DNA of 64,000 nt from SAR202-VII-2 sp965263165 (GCA_965263165.1 OZ253584.1:1798001-1862000), one strand, 5' to 3'. Shown: positions 7,763 through 16,791, counted from the stretch's first letter. Notes: generated by a model not told the origin, from the letters alone. Numbers and translations are program-made.

Positions 7763-8835
7763 TGTACTCGTTCAGTACATTAGTGACACTCGGCCTCCTT
7801 CCGCTGAGCTGACCATCGGGTGAGGAACTGGGCAGGGGTGAGATAGCCGAGGGCTTGGTGCGGCCGGACGGTGTTGTAGGTGCGCTCCCAGGCCAGGAGC
7901 TCGCGGTTCAGGGCGGCGATCTCCAAAGAGAAGGGGGTGACCTCATAGAACTCCTCCGTGTGGGTGCGCTGGGCGCGCTCGACGCAGCCGTTCAGCTTGG
8001 GCGAGCGCGGGGCAAGACGAAGAGGCGGATGCCGCGGGCCTGGCAGGCGTCCTCGAAGGCGGCCTGGAACTCGGAGCCACCGTCCACCTGGATGGCGCGG
8101 ACGGGGAAGGGCATGCGGGCCACGAGCCGGTCGAGGAAGCCCGCGGTGGTGGTGGCTGTCGCGCGGGTGCGGGCTTCCAGCACGTCCCAGCGGGAGACGA
8201 TGTCGCGGGCGGTGAAGTGTTTGAGCACGACGCCGGGCAGGGGGCGCACGTCCAGGGTGTCCACCTGGACGAGGTCGCCGGGTTGGTCCACGGCATACCC
8301 CTGCGGCTTGCGCACCGCATAGGGGCACCGAAACGCCCGCTTGCGGATGGAGATGGCCGCCAGGGGCGCCTCCCGCAGGACGCCGCGGGCCTTCAGCCGG
8401 GCGAGGATGCGCCCCACCATGGAGGTGGAGACGGTCCAGCCCGCGCGGCGGAGCACCACGGCAAGCTTGTCCTTGCCCCACCGGGGGTACTGCTCCCGGA
8501 CGTGGAGCACTGCGAGGGCGAGCTCCCGTCCCCAGGTGGGCTGGCGTAGCCGGCGGGGCCGCCGCCCGCGTGCTTCCAGGCTGGCGAGCCGGTCGGAGTC
8601 GTAGCGGCGTTTCCAGCGGTAGAAGGTCTGCCGGGTGATGCCGAAGTGCCGGCAGGTGAGGGAGGCGTTCTGGCCGTGGGAGTGGTAGTAGTCCATCCAC
8701 GCCAGTCGGACGCGGGCCGCTCTGCTCAGGGCTGCGCCGGTGTGGGCTAACCTGCGTGCATGGGGCACGTTCCCATTCACGATTCGCATGGCTGACACTG
8801 TAACCCAGTGTCACTGATCTATCTGAACGAGAACA
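7763..8835 (-). mobile_element. IS481-like insertion sequence, 1073 bp, with 5-bp target duplication
   Basis: The ends are inverted repeats. The left end reads TGTACTCGTTCAG and then AGTGACACT. The right end, read on the minus strand, is TGTTCTCGTTCAG and then AGTGACACT. TGCCT stands directly outside both ends (7758-7762 and 8836-8840), a target-site duplication that indicates a simple, fairly recent insertion. It holds one transposase gene. The element sits 10 bases after the permease stop codon at 8846, so it may cut that operon off from downstream genes. Confidence 0.85.
7780..8798 (-). pseudogene. IS481-family transposase, frameshifted
   Basis: The N-terminal helix-turn-helix region (SLTCRHFGITRQTFYRWKRR, about 48-67) is followed by a DDE integrase core. 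The first Asp is in VQVDTLDVRPL and the second in IQVDGGSEFQ. The frame that starts at 8798 then ends at 7992 after VLPRARPS. The rest of the protein (PKLNGCVERAQRTHTEEFYE to the stop at 7780) is in another frame and carries the catalytic Glu. One missing C in the run at about 8012-8016 explains it: restoring it gives VLPPRSPKLNG, the usual family sequence. Unless it frameshifts or the base is a read error, the product lacks its third catalytic residue. Confidence 0.82.
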
Positions 8836-8845
8836 TGCCTGGATG

Positions 8846-9784
8846 TCAATGTCTGGGCAGCCGCCGGCGCTGCGCTGCTGACCTCGCGACCGGCGGGCGT
8901 TTGGGGCCGAACATGTCGCGCATCTGGTCGCCCAGGAGCGCGGCGCTGAAGACTGTGATGGCCAGCGCCAGCCCTGGAAAGAGCGTTGTCCAGGGGGCGG
9001 CCTCGAAGTATTGCTGGACGCCCTCTTGGAGCATTCTGCCCCAGGAGGGATAGGGTGGAGGCGTTCCCAGACGGAGGTAGCTGAGCGCCGTCTCTGCGAC
9101 TACGGCGACGCCCAGGTATCCGGCTAGCTGGGCCAGAATCGGGGGGAAGCTGTTTGGCAGCAGGTGTCTCCAGATAATCCGGAGCGTACCGGCCCCAGAC
9201 GCCTTCGCCGCCTCGATGTACCCTTCTTCCTTGGCCGCGAGGGTAGCGGCTCGGGCGAGCCGGGCCACCTGAGGGGCGAGCGCCAGAGCGATGGCAAGGG
9301 CAACCGAGGTTGTTGAGGGTTCCAGGGCGACGACCATAATGAGGGCCACCACGAGGAAAGGGAAGCCGAGGAGAATGTCCACGAGCCTCTGCGCCAGCAG
9401 GTCGAGCGCACCGCCTCGATAGGCCGACAAGACGCCGACGGCAACTCCGGAAGCAGCAGCCATGCCCAGGGCGAGGAACCCCACGAGGAGCGACGCTCGC
9501 GCGCCGTGGACAACCCTGCTGAACACGTCCCGCCCCTGGCCGTCCGTGCCGAAGTAGTGGGCGGCACTGGGAGGTTCCAGAATCCGCGCCGATTGGTCCA
9601 GCGGTCCGTGGCTGGCAACAACGCTGGCTAGGACCGCCATCAACACGACAGACAGGAGGCCAAAGGCGGCTGCCGCAGCCAGCGGCCTGGCTCTTGCGAA
9701 TATCCAGGCGGCTCCAAGCACCCGGGCAACTCGCCGGGCATGTGAGTGCAACGGCGTTGGGCCTGCGTAATCGCGCAGCTTCAT
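8846..9784 (-). CDS. Peptide/nickel-type ABC transporter permease (DppC family)
   Basis: This 312-aa inner-membrane permease has about six hydrophobic segments. The N-terminal family mark is ILEPPSAAHYFGTDGQGRDV (about 67-86), and the EAA loop for ATPase contact is around EAAKASGAGTLRIIWRHLLPN (about 197-217). It pairs with the DppB-type permease encoded 39 bases upstream and the binding protein before it. Together they should import peptides or another amphipathic solute. No ATPase gene follows; an insertion sequence begins 10 bases after the stop. Confidence 0.9.
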   Translation of the reverse strand: MKLRDYAGPTPLHSHARRVARVLGAAWIFARARPLAAAAAFGLLSVVLMAVLASVVASHGPLDQSARILEPPSAAHYFGTDGQGRDVFSRVVHGARASLLVGFLALGMAAASGVAVGVLSAYRGGALDLLAQRLVDILLGFPFLVVALIMVVALEPSTTSVALAIALALAPQVARLARAATLAAKEEGYIEAAKASGAGTLRIIWRHLLPNSFPPILAQLAGYLGVAVVAETALSYLRLGTPPPYPSWGRMLQEGVQQYFEAAPWTTLFPGLALAITVFSAALLGDQMRDMFGPKRPPVARSAAQRRRLPRH

Positions 9785-9823
9785 GATGTGGCGCTCTGCA
9801 GAGTCTCCATGAAAGGCCCTGCC

Positions 9824-10777
9824 TCAGGAGGCGGGATTCACCCGTGGGTCCAGTCTTGTATAGGCGATGTCAATGACGAGGTTGACGGATAAGGACAGGA
9901 ATACCAGGAGCACGGCCAGACTCTGTACGACCGGATAGTCCCGGGCCACGGCGGCCTGGACGATGCCCCTGCCGATGCCGGGCAGGCCGAAGATGTTTTC
10001 CAGTACAACGGCCCCGCTGACCAAGACGCCGAACTGAAGCCCCACCATCGTTAAGGTTGGGATCAGCGCATTGGGCAGGGCGTGCCGCAGGACGACGGCT
10101 CGTTCGGGCAGCCCCTTGGCCCTCGCCATGGTCGCATAGTCCCGGCTGGCGCCCTCCAGCACACTCGACCGCGTCACCCTGACCAGATGAGAGCTGTGCT
10201 CCCAGGAGAGAATGAGAGCCGGCCAGACCATGACCTGGAGATGGATCCAGGGGTCCGTCCAAGGGGCGGCGTAGAGGATGGGCGGCGACCATCGAAAGAG
10301 CAACAGCAGGCCGAGCAGCAGTAGGAGGGCGGCCCACAGGTGCGGGATGGACAGACCGGCAAGGCTCCCCATGCGGACAACGCGGTCGGGCCAGCGGCCG
10401 CTCCACCGGGCGGCGAGCACGCCCAGGGGCACGGAGATGAAGATGGAGAGCGCAAGGGCGTACCCCGTCAGCAACAACGTCACGGGCAATTGCCGGCCGA
10501 TCATGGAGGTCAGCGGCTCCCTGGTTTCCAGCGAATGGCCTCCCAGATCGCCGTTGACCATGCTCCATAGCCACTCGCCGTACTGGACGTGAAGAGGCTC
10601 GTCCAGCCCAAGCTCCGCGGCCAGGGCCGCGCGCGTCTCAGCGCTCACGGCAACGTCCCCGGCTATCACCTGGGATACGTCGCCGGGCAGCACCCGCATG
10701 ACGGCGAAGACGACGACGGAAGCGGCCAGCAGGGTGGGAATGAGGAGGGCGACTCTCCAGGCGATATACCTAGTCAT
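9824..10777 (-). CDS. Peptide/nickel-type ABC transporter permease (DppB family)
   Basis: This permease, about 317 aa, has the DppB pattern: first helix near residue 6-28, a periplasmic loop with RVLPGDVSQVIAGD and a TRAALAAELGLDEPLHVQYGE-like stretch, then five more helices and the EAA loop (YATMARAKGLPERAVVLRHALPN). I chose the ATG at 10777 (MTRYIAWRV) because it matches the usual family start and has a GAGAAAG ahead of it. An in-frame ATG at 10822 would add 15 residues but has no ribosome site. The gene lies between the binding protein and the DppC-type permease in one operon. Confidence 0.88.
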   Translation of the reverse strand: MTRYIAWRVALLIPTLLAASVVVFAVMRVLPGDVSQVIAGDVAVSAETRAALAAELGLDEPLHVQYGEWLWSMVNGDLGGHSLETREPLTSMIGRQLPVTLLLTGYALALSIFISVPLGVLAARWSGRWPDRVVRMGSLAGLSIPHLWAALLLLLGLLLLFRWSPPILYAAPWTDPWIHLQVMVWPALILSWEHSSHLVRVTRSSVLEGASRDYATMARAKGLPERAVVLRHALPNALIPTLTMVGLQFGVLVSGAVVLENIFGLPGIGRGIVQAAVARDYPVVQSLAVLLVFLSLSVNLVIDIAYTRLDPRVNPAS

Positions 10778-10865
10778 CTTTCTCAGGGCGGTGAGCCAGC
10801 GTTCGGCAGGGGCGAGGCGCATCGTAGCCCGTCGCCGGGTGTGGGGGAAGAGATGCGTCCCCCAG

Positions 10866-12698
10866 CTAGGGCTTGTCGAGCCATACGGTTGTGAAGTCGG
10901 TGTGAGTGTGGCCGTCCTCGGTGGGGATGACCAGCCCCTTTACGTAGGAGCGATAGGGGACCACGTTGACCGACTCGGCGATGGGGATGACGTAGGTTTG
11001 CTCCTGAAAGAGGTAGGTCTCGATGTCCCGCCACAGCTTGACCCGCTGCTCGAATGCGAGGGCGTTCCGGAGAAGGCGGTAGAGCTCGTCGACGCGAGGG
11101 TCTTCGTGTTTGCCGTAGGCGTCGGGGTTCTCGCTGTAGCGGCCGTAGACCGACTCGGTCCCCTCAGGTATGGGCGATGGAGTCAGGCGGCCCTGCTGGG
11201 TGTCGTAGTCCAGGCTTGTGCGGGCTCGGTTCCATTCTCCCTCGTCCACAAGTTGGAGGTGAAGGGTGACGCCAAGCTCGGCAAGCTGGGCCTTGAGGAA
11301 CTCGCAGGGGGCGGTGTTGATAGCCCGGCAGAGGTGGCCCATGGAGAAACCTTCGGCATAGCCTGCCTCCTCCAGCAGGCGCTTGGCCTCCGCCCGGTTC
11401 TCGTCAAGGGGCCGCAGGTCGAACTTGGGCCAGTTGATGAAGTGGGTAGGCACGGGAAGATGGGGAGGCCCCAGGTCCGGAGTGGTCCAGCCGAAGCCCC
11501 TGAGGGCGGTGGGGATGGCGGAGCGTTTGTCGAGCCATAGCGAGATGGCCCGGCGCACGAGGGGGTTCTGCCACGGCCCCGGGCGGAGGACGTTGAAGGC
11601 CAAGCGGAAGTTGCCGCCATCCATTTCGGCGAAAACGACCGCGTCTCCTAGGTCTCGTTCGTAGCCCTGCTTTCTCTGGGCCGTTAGATAGTGACCCTGG
11701 CCTCGGGCGCCGCCGTCCAGCCGGCCCGAGCGGAAGGCGATGTCCATGGCGAAGGGATCGGGCATGACGACGTAGTCGATGCCGTCGAGGTGGGGGAGCG
11801 ACTCGCCGGTGGCGGCCTTCTCCCAGTATTGGCGGAACCTGCGGACGCTGACGACGCTTCCCCTGTCGTATTGTTCGATGCTGAATGGACCCAGGCCGAC
11901 GAGGCCAACGTCGATGGGGCTAATTCTGGTCTCGCCCCGTTCGATTCGGGGCTGCATGAGATGGCGGGGATGGGCAATCTTGAACCGCGGATTGGCGAGG
12001 ATGTCAGGGAAGAACGGGTTGCGCTCTCGAAAGGTGATGCGCAGTCTGTTGTGCTCCAGGACTTCGACTACGTCGACGTTGCCCAACTCGCCCTCGAAAT
12101 AGGCGGGCGCGCGCACAGTATCTCCCACGGTGGTGCCAAAGAATACGAGGTCGAACCAGAACTTGGCGTCCTCGACCGTGAAAGGGGTCCCGTCGTGCCA
12201 AAAGACGCCGTCCCTGATGGTGAAGGTCCATTCGGTGAAGCCGGGATTCGACACCCAGCTCGTCGCCAGGTAGGGGCACACGAGGTACATATTCTCGCGG
12301 CACCGCATGACGAGGTTTCCGGGGCCGAACAAGGCGCCAGCGACATGATGGAGGGCGATGCTGCTGGTGCGGAGAGTGTCGAAGCCGGCAGGAGGGTCTC
12401 CGCGATTTGCCAGGACGAGGATGCCCCCCCGCTTTCCCTGGGCTTGCCGGGTGGGGTCCGGGACTGCGGAAGCCGATGGGGTCCCCGGCGTGAGGGGTGC
12501 CTGCGTGGGCAGTCCGAGGCTCGTGGGCGGGGGATTGCCGGCGGGGGTCGCCGGCGCTCCTGCACAGGAGAGGGTCAGGCTTCCCAGGGCACAGAGCAGG
12601 ACGACGGCCAACGGCAGGAGCTTTTTCCGGCCCTGCGCGGAACGGGGCAGAGGGGACGGGTTTGTGCTGCGGCGCGTGTGGGTCAACCTGCTTTTCAA
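10866..12698 (-). CDS. ABC transporter substrate-binding lipoprotein, family 5
   Basis: This 610-aa extracellular solute-binding protein of the SBP_bac_5 (peptide/nickel/opine) family begins with a basic stretch. A hydrophobic segment follows, ending in the lipobox LTLSC (Cys at about 45), then a short Pro/Thr-rich spacer. The family region includes ATSWVSNPGFTEWTFTIRDG (about 145-165) with VFWHDGTPFTVEDAKFW after it. It probably captures a solute outside the membrane for the two permeases encoded immediately downstream. The natural ligand cannot be inferred. It is the first gene of this importer operon. Confidence 0.9.
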   Translation of the reverse strand: MKSRLTHTRRSTNPSPLPRSAQGRKKLLPLAVVLLCALGSLTLSCAGAPATPAGNPPPTSLGLPTQAPLTPGTPSASAVPDPTRQAQGKRGGILVLANRGDPPAGFDTLRTSSIALHHVAGALFGPGNLVMRCRENMYLVCPYLATSWVSNPGFTEWTFTIRDGVFWHDGTPFTVEDAKFWFDLVFFGTTVGDTVRAPAYFEGELGNVDVVEVLEHNRLRITFRERNPFFPDILANPRFKIAHPRHLMQPRIERGETRISPIDVGLVGLGPFSIEQYDRGSVVSVRRFRQYWEKAATGESLPHLDGIDYVVMPDPFAMDIAFRSGRLDGGARGQGHYLTAQRKQGYERDLGDAVVFAEMDGGNFRLAFNVLRPGPWQNPLVRRAISLWLDKRSAIPTALRGFGWTTPDLGPPHLPVPTHFINWPKFDLRPLDENRAEAKRLLEEAGYAEGFSMGHLCRAINTAPCEFLKAQLAELGVTLHLQLVDEGEWNRARTSLDYDTQQGRLTPSPIPEGTESVYGRYSENPDAYGKHEDPRVDELYRLLRNALAFEQRVKLWRDIETYLFQEQTYVIPIAESVNVVPYRSYVKGLVIPTEDGHTHTDFTTVWLDKP

Positions 12699-12716
12699 GG
12701 CCGTCAGCCGCTACCG

Positions 12717-13463
12717 TTAGTGCAGGTACCCGCCGCCGTCGACGATGAGGGACTGGCCGGTGATCATGGCTGCGTCGTCGCTGGCCATGAAGGCGATGGC
12801 CCCGGCGAGGTGCTCCGGGCCGACGCGTTTCTTTATGGCCTGGTTGCCCATCACGCGGTTGAAAGCCTCTTCGCCGGAGTGCTGGGTGGTTCCCGGGGTT
12901 GCGACCATGCCGGGCATCACTGCGTTGACGTTGATGCCCTCCTCGCCCAATTCCCTGGCGAGGTTCCAGGTGAGGCCTTGGACGGCCCCCTTGCTGGCCA
13001 CGTACGGGAGCTGCCCGGGGTTGCCCATGTAGAAAGTGCGGGATGCTATGTTGATGACCCGCGGCGTGGCGCTCTTCTTCAGCAGGGGATAAGCGGCCTT
13101 GGTGGTCAGGAAGTAGCCGATGTAGTTGATCTCGGCGTAGCGTTCGAGGTCTTCTTTCTTCCACTCGTTCCAGGGGACGCGGGGGGACAAGATGCCGGCG
13201 TTGTTCACCAGGATGTCGACGCGCTGGAAGCGCTGCTCGATGGCCTGGAAGACCTGGGTAAGCTGCTCTTCATTGGTGGTGTCGCAGAGCCAGCCCTCGG
13301 CGACGCCTCCGGCCTCCCGGATCTCAGCGCAGGCGGGTTCGGGGTCTTTGATGTCGAGGACGGCGACCTGGCACTTTTCGGCGGCCAAGCGGATGGATGC
13401 GGCCCTTCCGAGTCCGCCGGCCCCACCGGTAACGACGGCAATCCGTCCATCAAGTCCATACAT
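12717..13463 (-). CDS. Short-chain dehydrogenase/reductase (SDR)
   Basis: This 248-aa classical SDR has the NAD(P)-binding TGGAGGLGRA at about residues 10-19, NNAG at about 83, the catalytic YVASK at about 147-151 and IVDGGGYLH at the C-terminus. An Asp after beta-strand 2 (VLDIKDPEP) suggests NAD preference. The start at 13463 (MYGLDGR) has a strong GAGGAGG five bases before it; the longer frame from 13487 does not. Its neighbours are the importer binding protein downstream and an alpha/beta hydrolase upstream, suggesting a catabolic cluster. The substrate is unknown. Confidence 0.9.
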   Translation of the reverse strand: MYGLDGRIAVVTGGAGGLGRAASIRLAAEKCQVAVLDIKDPEPACAEIREAGGVAEGWLCDTTNEEQLTQVFQAIEQRFQRVDILVNNAGILSPRVPWNEWKKEDLERYAEINYIGYFLTTKAAYPLLKKSATPRVINIASRTFYMGNPGQLPYVASKGAVQGLTWNLARELGEEGINVNAVMPGMVATPGTTQHSGEEAFNRVMGNQAIKKRVGPEHLAGAIAFMASDDAAMITGQSLIVDGGGYLH

Positions 13464-13548
13464 GTGTTCCTCCTCAGGGCGCAACATGGGTGATGGCGCC
13501 GGGGGCGCCGGCTGCGAATTGGCGTCGTTGCGGGCGCCAGGGCAGTGT

Positions 13549-14451
13549 TCAGGCCTGTTCCAAGAACTCCCGCACGGCGCGAATGAAGTCGACGGGGTTG
13601 TCGCCGGGGACGAGGTGGCCGGCCTTTGGGATGGAGACCAACCGGCTGGCCGGGATCATCTGCTGAAGGCGTTCGGCGGCGCCGGCGGATAGGACGTCGC
13701 TCTGCTCACCGCGGACGACGAGGGTGGGACAGCGGATGGCGGAGATGGCGGTTTCCAACTCCTCAGCGCGGGCGGGAGTGTTCTGGAACCGGTCTCTCAT
13801 GCGGGCGTCGTACTTCCAGGTCCAGTTGCCGTTGGGAAGCTCTCTGAGGTTGTTGAGCAGGCTGCCCCGCAGTTGCTCCAGGGGCCGCCGGGGGTTGTAC
13901 TGGTGGGCGCGCTCGAGGAACTCCTCGAAGGGGCCCTCCCTGGCGCCGGCGACGAACCTGGCGATGTTTTGGCGGCCCTGCTGTTGGGTCTCCGGCCCGA
14001 TGTCCACGACGACGAGCCTGTCTACGGTTTCTGGGCGGCGGGCGGCGTAGAGCATGGCGTTCCGGCCGCCCATGGAGAGGCCAATGAGGATGAAGCGGTC
14101 GAGGCCTAAAGCGGGGAAGATGGCGTCGAGGTCTTGCTGCATGGCGTCGTGGGAGTAGTCGCCGTCTGGGGCCCAATCGCTGTCGCCGTGGCCGCGGGCG
14201 TCGAGGGCGCGGACGTGGAAGTGGTCCCGCAGGGCGAGGGCGGTGAAGTCCCAGGAGTGGGCCGTCTGGAACGCTCCGTGCATGAGGACGAGAGGCGGCT
14301 TGCCCTCGGCGCCCCAGTCGAGGAGGTGGAAGCGGAGGCCGTTGGCCTCTACGGTCCGGCTGATGGGCAGGACTGGTTCTTGGAAGGGGACGCCCATTGC
14401 CCTTGCGGCTTCGAATAGGGGGAGGCCTGCGTTGGTGGTGTTGCCGGTCAT
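13549..14451 (-). CDS. Alpha/beta-fold hydrolase
   Basis: This 300-aa hydrolase of the epoxide-hydrolase/haloalkane-dehalogenase-like superfamily has the oxyanion-hole motif VLMHGAFQTAHSWDF (about 55-70) and the nucleophile elbow GLSMGGRNAMLYA (Ser at about 127). The acid is in the region near VRGEQSDVLS (about 250), and the base His is in PKAGHLVPGDNP (about 275). All triad positions are filled, so it is likely active as an esterase, lactonase or C-C hydrolase. It may act with the neighbouring SDR and amidohydrolase on a shared substrate, which is inference. Confidence 0.87.
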   Translation of the reverse strand: MTGNTTNAGLPLFEAARAMGVPFQEPVLPISRTVEANGLRFHLLDWGAEGKPPLVLMHGAFQTAHSWDFTALALRDHFHVRALDARGHGDSDWAPDGDYSHDAMQQDLDAIFPALGLDRFILIGLSMGGRNAMLYAARRPETVDRLVVVDIGPETQQQGRQNIARFVAGAREGPFEEFLERAHQYNPRRPLEQLRGSLLNNLRELPNGNWTWKYDARMRDRFQNTPARAEELETAISAIRCPTLVVRGEQSDVLSAGAAERLQQMIPASRLVSIPKAGHLVPGDNPVDFIRAVREFLEQA

Positions 14452-14520
14452 GGGACTCTCGCGTGGCAGTCTGCGGTCGATGATACCTGGCGCTCAGGCC
14501 CCGTGCAAACGAGTGCAAAG

Positions 14521-14550
14521 AGAGAGCCCCCTGCATACAGGGGGCTCTCT
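14521..14550 (-). terminator. Stem-loop terminator after the amidohydrolase gene
   Basis: Two perfect 13-base arms, AGAGAGCCCCCTG and its complement, enclose the loop CATA. It lies 22 bases beyond the stop of the minus-strand amidohydrolase gene. There is no clear U-run, but the symmetric stem is strong. Confidence 0.7.
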
Positions 14551-14571
14551 GGCCGCAGGCGGGGGTTGGCG

Positions 14572-15675
14572 CTAGGCGCCGTTCTTGATGCGGTAGAAGT
14601 TGATAGAGTTGCGGTGGAGGATGCCTTCCTTATCGGAGTCAGTGATGTCATCGGCTTCCAGGATTTCCTGGATTTCGTGCTTGCACATCTCGTTGTTGAC
14701 CTCGTGGGGGAAGTCGGAGGAGAAGAAGAGGAGGCCGCCGCCGGCGGCCTTCACGGCATCGCCAACGAAGGGTTCAGTGCCCTCGCAACCGACGTAGATG
14801 CGGCCATCGGCCACGTGGCGCTTGATGTAGTCGCTGACGCGCTCCCCTGGCCTGAGCTGTATCAACTCGTTGCGCGGGTCGTACTGAATGTGGGTCTCGT
14901 AGGAGCGGTCGAAGCGTTCGAGGCAGAGGAGGAACCAGGAAATGCCGCCCTCGAGGAAGCCCCACTTCACGTTGGGGTACTTGTCCATGACGCCGTTGAA
15001 GACGATGCCGCCAAAGCCGACCATCTGGCCAAAGGGGTGGCCTAGGGCGTGGACGGGGGCGTAGACGTTCATGTGGTCGAAGCCGAAGCCCTCGTGGGCG
15101 CCGCCGTGAACGCCGATGGCGCAGCCGAGGCGGTCCGCCTCGGCGTAGACGGGCCAGAAGTCCTTGGCGCCCAACTGGTCCTTGAATCCGGCGGAGGGCA
15201 GCATGGTGCCGGGCATGCCCAACTCTTCCACGCAGCGGCGGAGCTCCTTGACCGCTTCCTCCGGCTCCTGCATGGGAATCAGGCCCATGCCGAGGAAGCG
15301 GCGCTTGCCGCTCATGTAGGTGTCGTAAAGCCAGTCGTTGTAGGCGGCGGCCAGGGCGATGGCCCAGTCGCGGTTGACGATCTTGCCGAAGGAGAGCCCC
15401 GTCGTGGGGTAGAGGACGGCTGAGTCGATGCCGAGGTCTTCGGCGAAGTCGAGCCAGCCATCGTAGCCCACCTGTGCGAAAGAGTTGGGGGGCGTCTCGA
15501 TGGGGTTCGCCGAGTGGAAGTGGTCGAGGGGGGGAAAGAGGCGGCTGAGCGTTGGATGCGTTGTGCCCAGGTACTTGCGCCGGACCTCAGAGGGCATGCG
15601 CTCGGCGATGCCCTGCAAGTCCTCAACCAGATGTCCGTCGCCGTCGATGATGGTTTCCAGGTCAGTCATAATCAT
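14572..15675 (-). CDS. Amidohydrolase-2 family metal-dependent hydrolase
   Basis: This 367-aa TIM-barrel protein belongs to the amidohydrolase-related family that includes ACMS decarboxylase-like and other C-C bond-cleaving enzymes. It starts with ETIIDGDGHLVED, where the metal-binding DxH lies at about residues 11-13. It has AIGVHGGAHEGFG with a metal His at about 190 and FFSSDFPHE near 320 with the catalytic Asp. An AGGAGG sits 8 bases before the ATG at 15675. Two paralogues are at 43487 and 57808. The reaction is not determined. Confidence 0.85.
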   Translation of the reverse strand: MIMTDLETIIDGDGHLVEDLQGIAERMPSEVRRKYLGTTHPTLSRLFPPLDHFHSANPIETPPNSFAQVGYDGWLDFAEDLGIDSAVLYPTTGLSFGKIVNRDWAIALAAAYNDWLYDTYMSGKRRFLGMGLIPMQEPEEAVKELRRCVEELGMPGTMLPSAGFKDQLGAKDFWPVYAEADRLGCAIGVHGGAHEGFGFDHMNVYAPVHALGHPFGQMVGFGGIVFNGVMDKYPNVKWGFLEGGISWFLLCLERFDRSYETHIQYDPRNELIQLRPGERVSDYIKRHVADGRIYVGCEGTEPFVGDAVKAAGGGLLFFSSDFPHEVNNEMCKHEIQEILEADDITDSDKEGILHRNSINFYRIKNGA

Positions 15676-15815
15676 GGTTGGTTCCTCCTAGGCTGCCGTA
15701 TCCTTGGGCGATCGATTGGGGCAATCGTAGCCAGGCGCGAGGGAGGTGTCAAGGTCAGTTGGACCCAGTGTGGGGGTTCAAAGATGCTGTCGGGGTCTCA
15801 CTGTTCAATGAGAAT

Positions 15816-15837
15816 GTCAGTCTATGAGAGGACTGAC
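15816..15837. other. Inverted repeat between EamA and amidohydrolase genes
   Basis: GTCAGTC and GACTGAC are separated by 8 bases. It could end the EamA operon on the minus strand or be an operator for the amidohydrolase gene. Nothing else is visible in 15676-15901. Confidence 0.4.
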
Positions 15838-15901
15838 GTTGGCTACGTTGAAGGGATAGGCCGGCTGGCGCCATCGGACTGACCTGGGGCCGGGCGGGGC
15901 G

Positions 15902-16363
15902 CTATTTGGTGACGGCGCCTATGCTTATGAGCGCCACGCCCAACACCACGAGCAACACGCCGAGCAGGGTTGGCAACGTGAGTCGCTCTATGCGCTTCAG
16001 GGTGAAGTGGGCCATGACCACGGTGACCAGCGGGTAGGTTCCCATGAGTGGCGCCACAACGACGACCTCGGTGAACTGCAGGGCGGTGTACAGGCTCCCC
16101 GTTGCCCCCAGGCTGAACAGCCCCGAGACGCCCGCCAGCAGGACCGCCTTTTTGGGCGCTCTGCTGTCTTGCAGGACGTGCCGGTGAAAGATGACCGTGG
16201 TCATGATTGCGCCGAAAAGGGAGGAGAAGGCGATCATGACGATTGGGTGAGCCTGGGTGGTCACCACGTGCCGCACCATCGTGACGAGCAGGCCGTAGGA
16301 AGCGGCCGACGACATGGCGGTCAACATGCCAAGGACGACAAGAGGTTGCCTTTGGCGGATCAT
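15902..16363 (-). CDS. EamA-type (DMT) transporter, C-terminal half protein
   Basis: This 153-aa membrane protein has about five hydrophobic helices and the EamA-repeat ending (AHFTLKRIERLTLPTLLGVL, then VVLGVALISIG). Standard drug/metabolite transporters of this family carry two EamA repeats in one roughly 300-aa chain; here the repeats are in two genes. The ATG overlaps the stop of the upstream half as ATGA, so the two are translationally coupled. They probably form a heterodimer. A frameshift splitting one gene is also possible, though the clean ATGA favours two real genes. Confidence 0.75.
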   Translation of the reverse strand: MIRQRQPLVVLGMLTAMSSAASYGLLVTMVRHVVTTQAHPIVMIAFSSLFGAIMTTVIFHRHVLQDSRAPKKAVLLAGVSGLFSLGATGSLYTALQFTEVVVVAPLMGTYPLVTVVMAHFTLKRIERLTLPTLLGVLLVVLGVALISIGAVTK

Positions 16364-16791
16364 CGTCTACGGACTCCGTCCCAGAGGACCAGGGTGACGC
16401 CCGCGGTAACTGCGAGCGTTCCCAGGATGAGCATGGGAGAGATCTGCTCGCCCAGGAGGATGACGCCGAACATGGCGCCCCATAACGGCTGGCTGCCATG
16501 GACGGGTGTGGTGCGCACGACGCCGGCAAGGTAGATGCTGGTGTAGCTGAGCAGCCGGGCCATGAGGAAGTTGACGAAGGCGACGAGGGCGAACCAAGCG
16601 AACGCCGTGCCCGTCAGCGCCCAGATTTCGTCTCTGAAGAAGACGAAGGCCACTGCGAACGATACGATGGCCCCCCAGAAGCTGGAGATCGCGACGATGG
16701 TCGTGGGCCGGACGTGTTCCGTGGCGAAACGGACGGTAATGTTCCCCGTGGAAAAGCAGAGGGTGGCCACCAACGCCAGGGCTATGCCCAT
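16360..16791 (-). CDS. EamA-type (DMT) transporter, N-terminal half protein
   Basis: This protein of about 143 aa has five hydrophobic helices and one EamA repeat; GVILLGEQISPMLILGTLAV and TAGVTLVLWDG form the typical final part. I chose the ATG at 16791, which begins the first helix right after the purQ stop at 16799. A TTG at 16821 would add ten residues and overlap purQ. Neither has an obvious ribosome site, so coupling to purQ translation is likely. It is followed by the second half through an ATGA overlap. The substrate is unknown. Confidence 0.75.
   Translation of the reverse strand: MGIALALVATLCFSTGNITVRFATEHVRPTTIVAISSFWGAIVSFAVAFVFFRDEIWALTGTAFAWFALVAFVNFLMARLLSYTSIYLAGVVRTTPVHGSQPLWGAMFGVILLGEQISPMLILGTLAVTAGVTLVLWDGVRRR

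Noticed and set aside
7780..8798. Programmed frameshift as in IS3-type elements
   Set aside because: The ends, single-gene layout and DDE pattern fit IS481-like elements, which normally have one uninterrupted gene, and there is no A-rich slippery site at the break.
11691..13493. 600-codon plus-strand reading frame
   Set aside because: It is antisense to the solute-binding protein and SDR genes, both of which are intact with diagnostic motifs.
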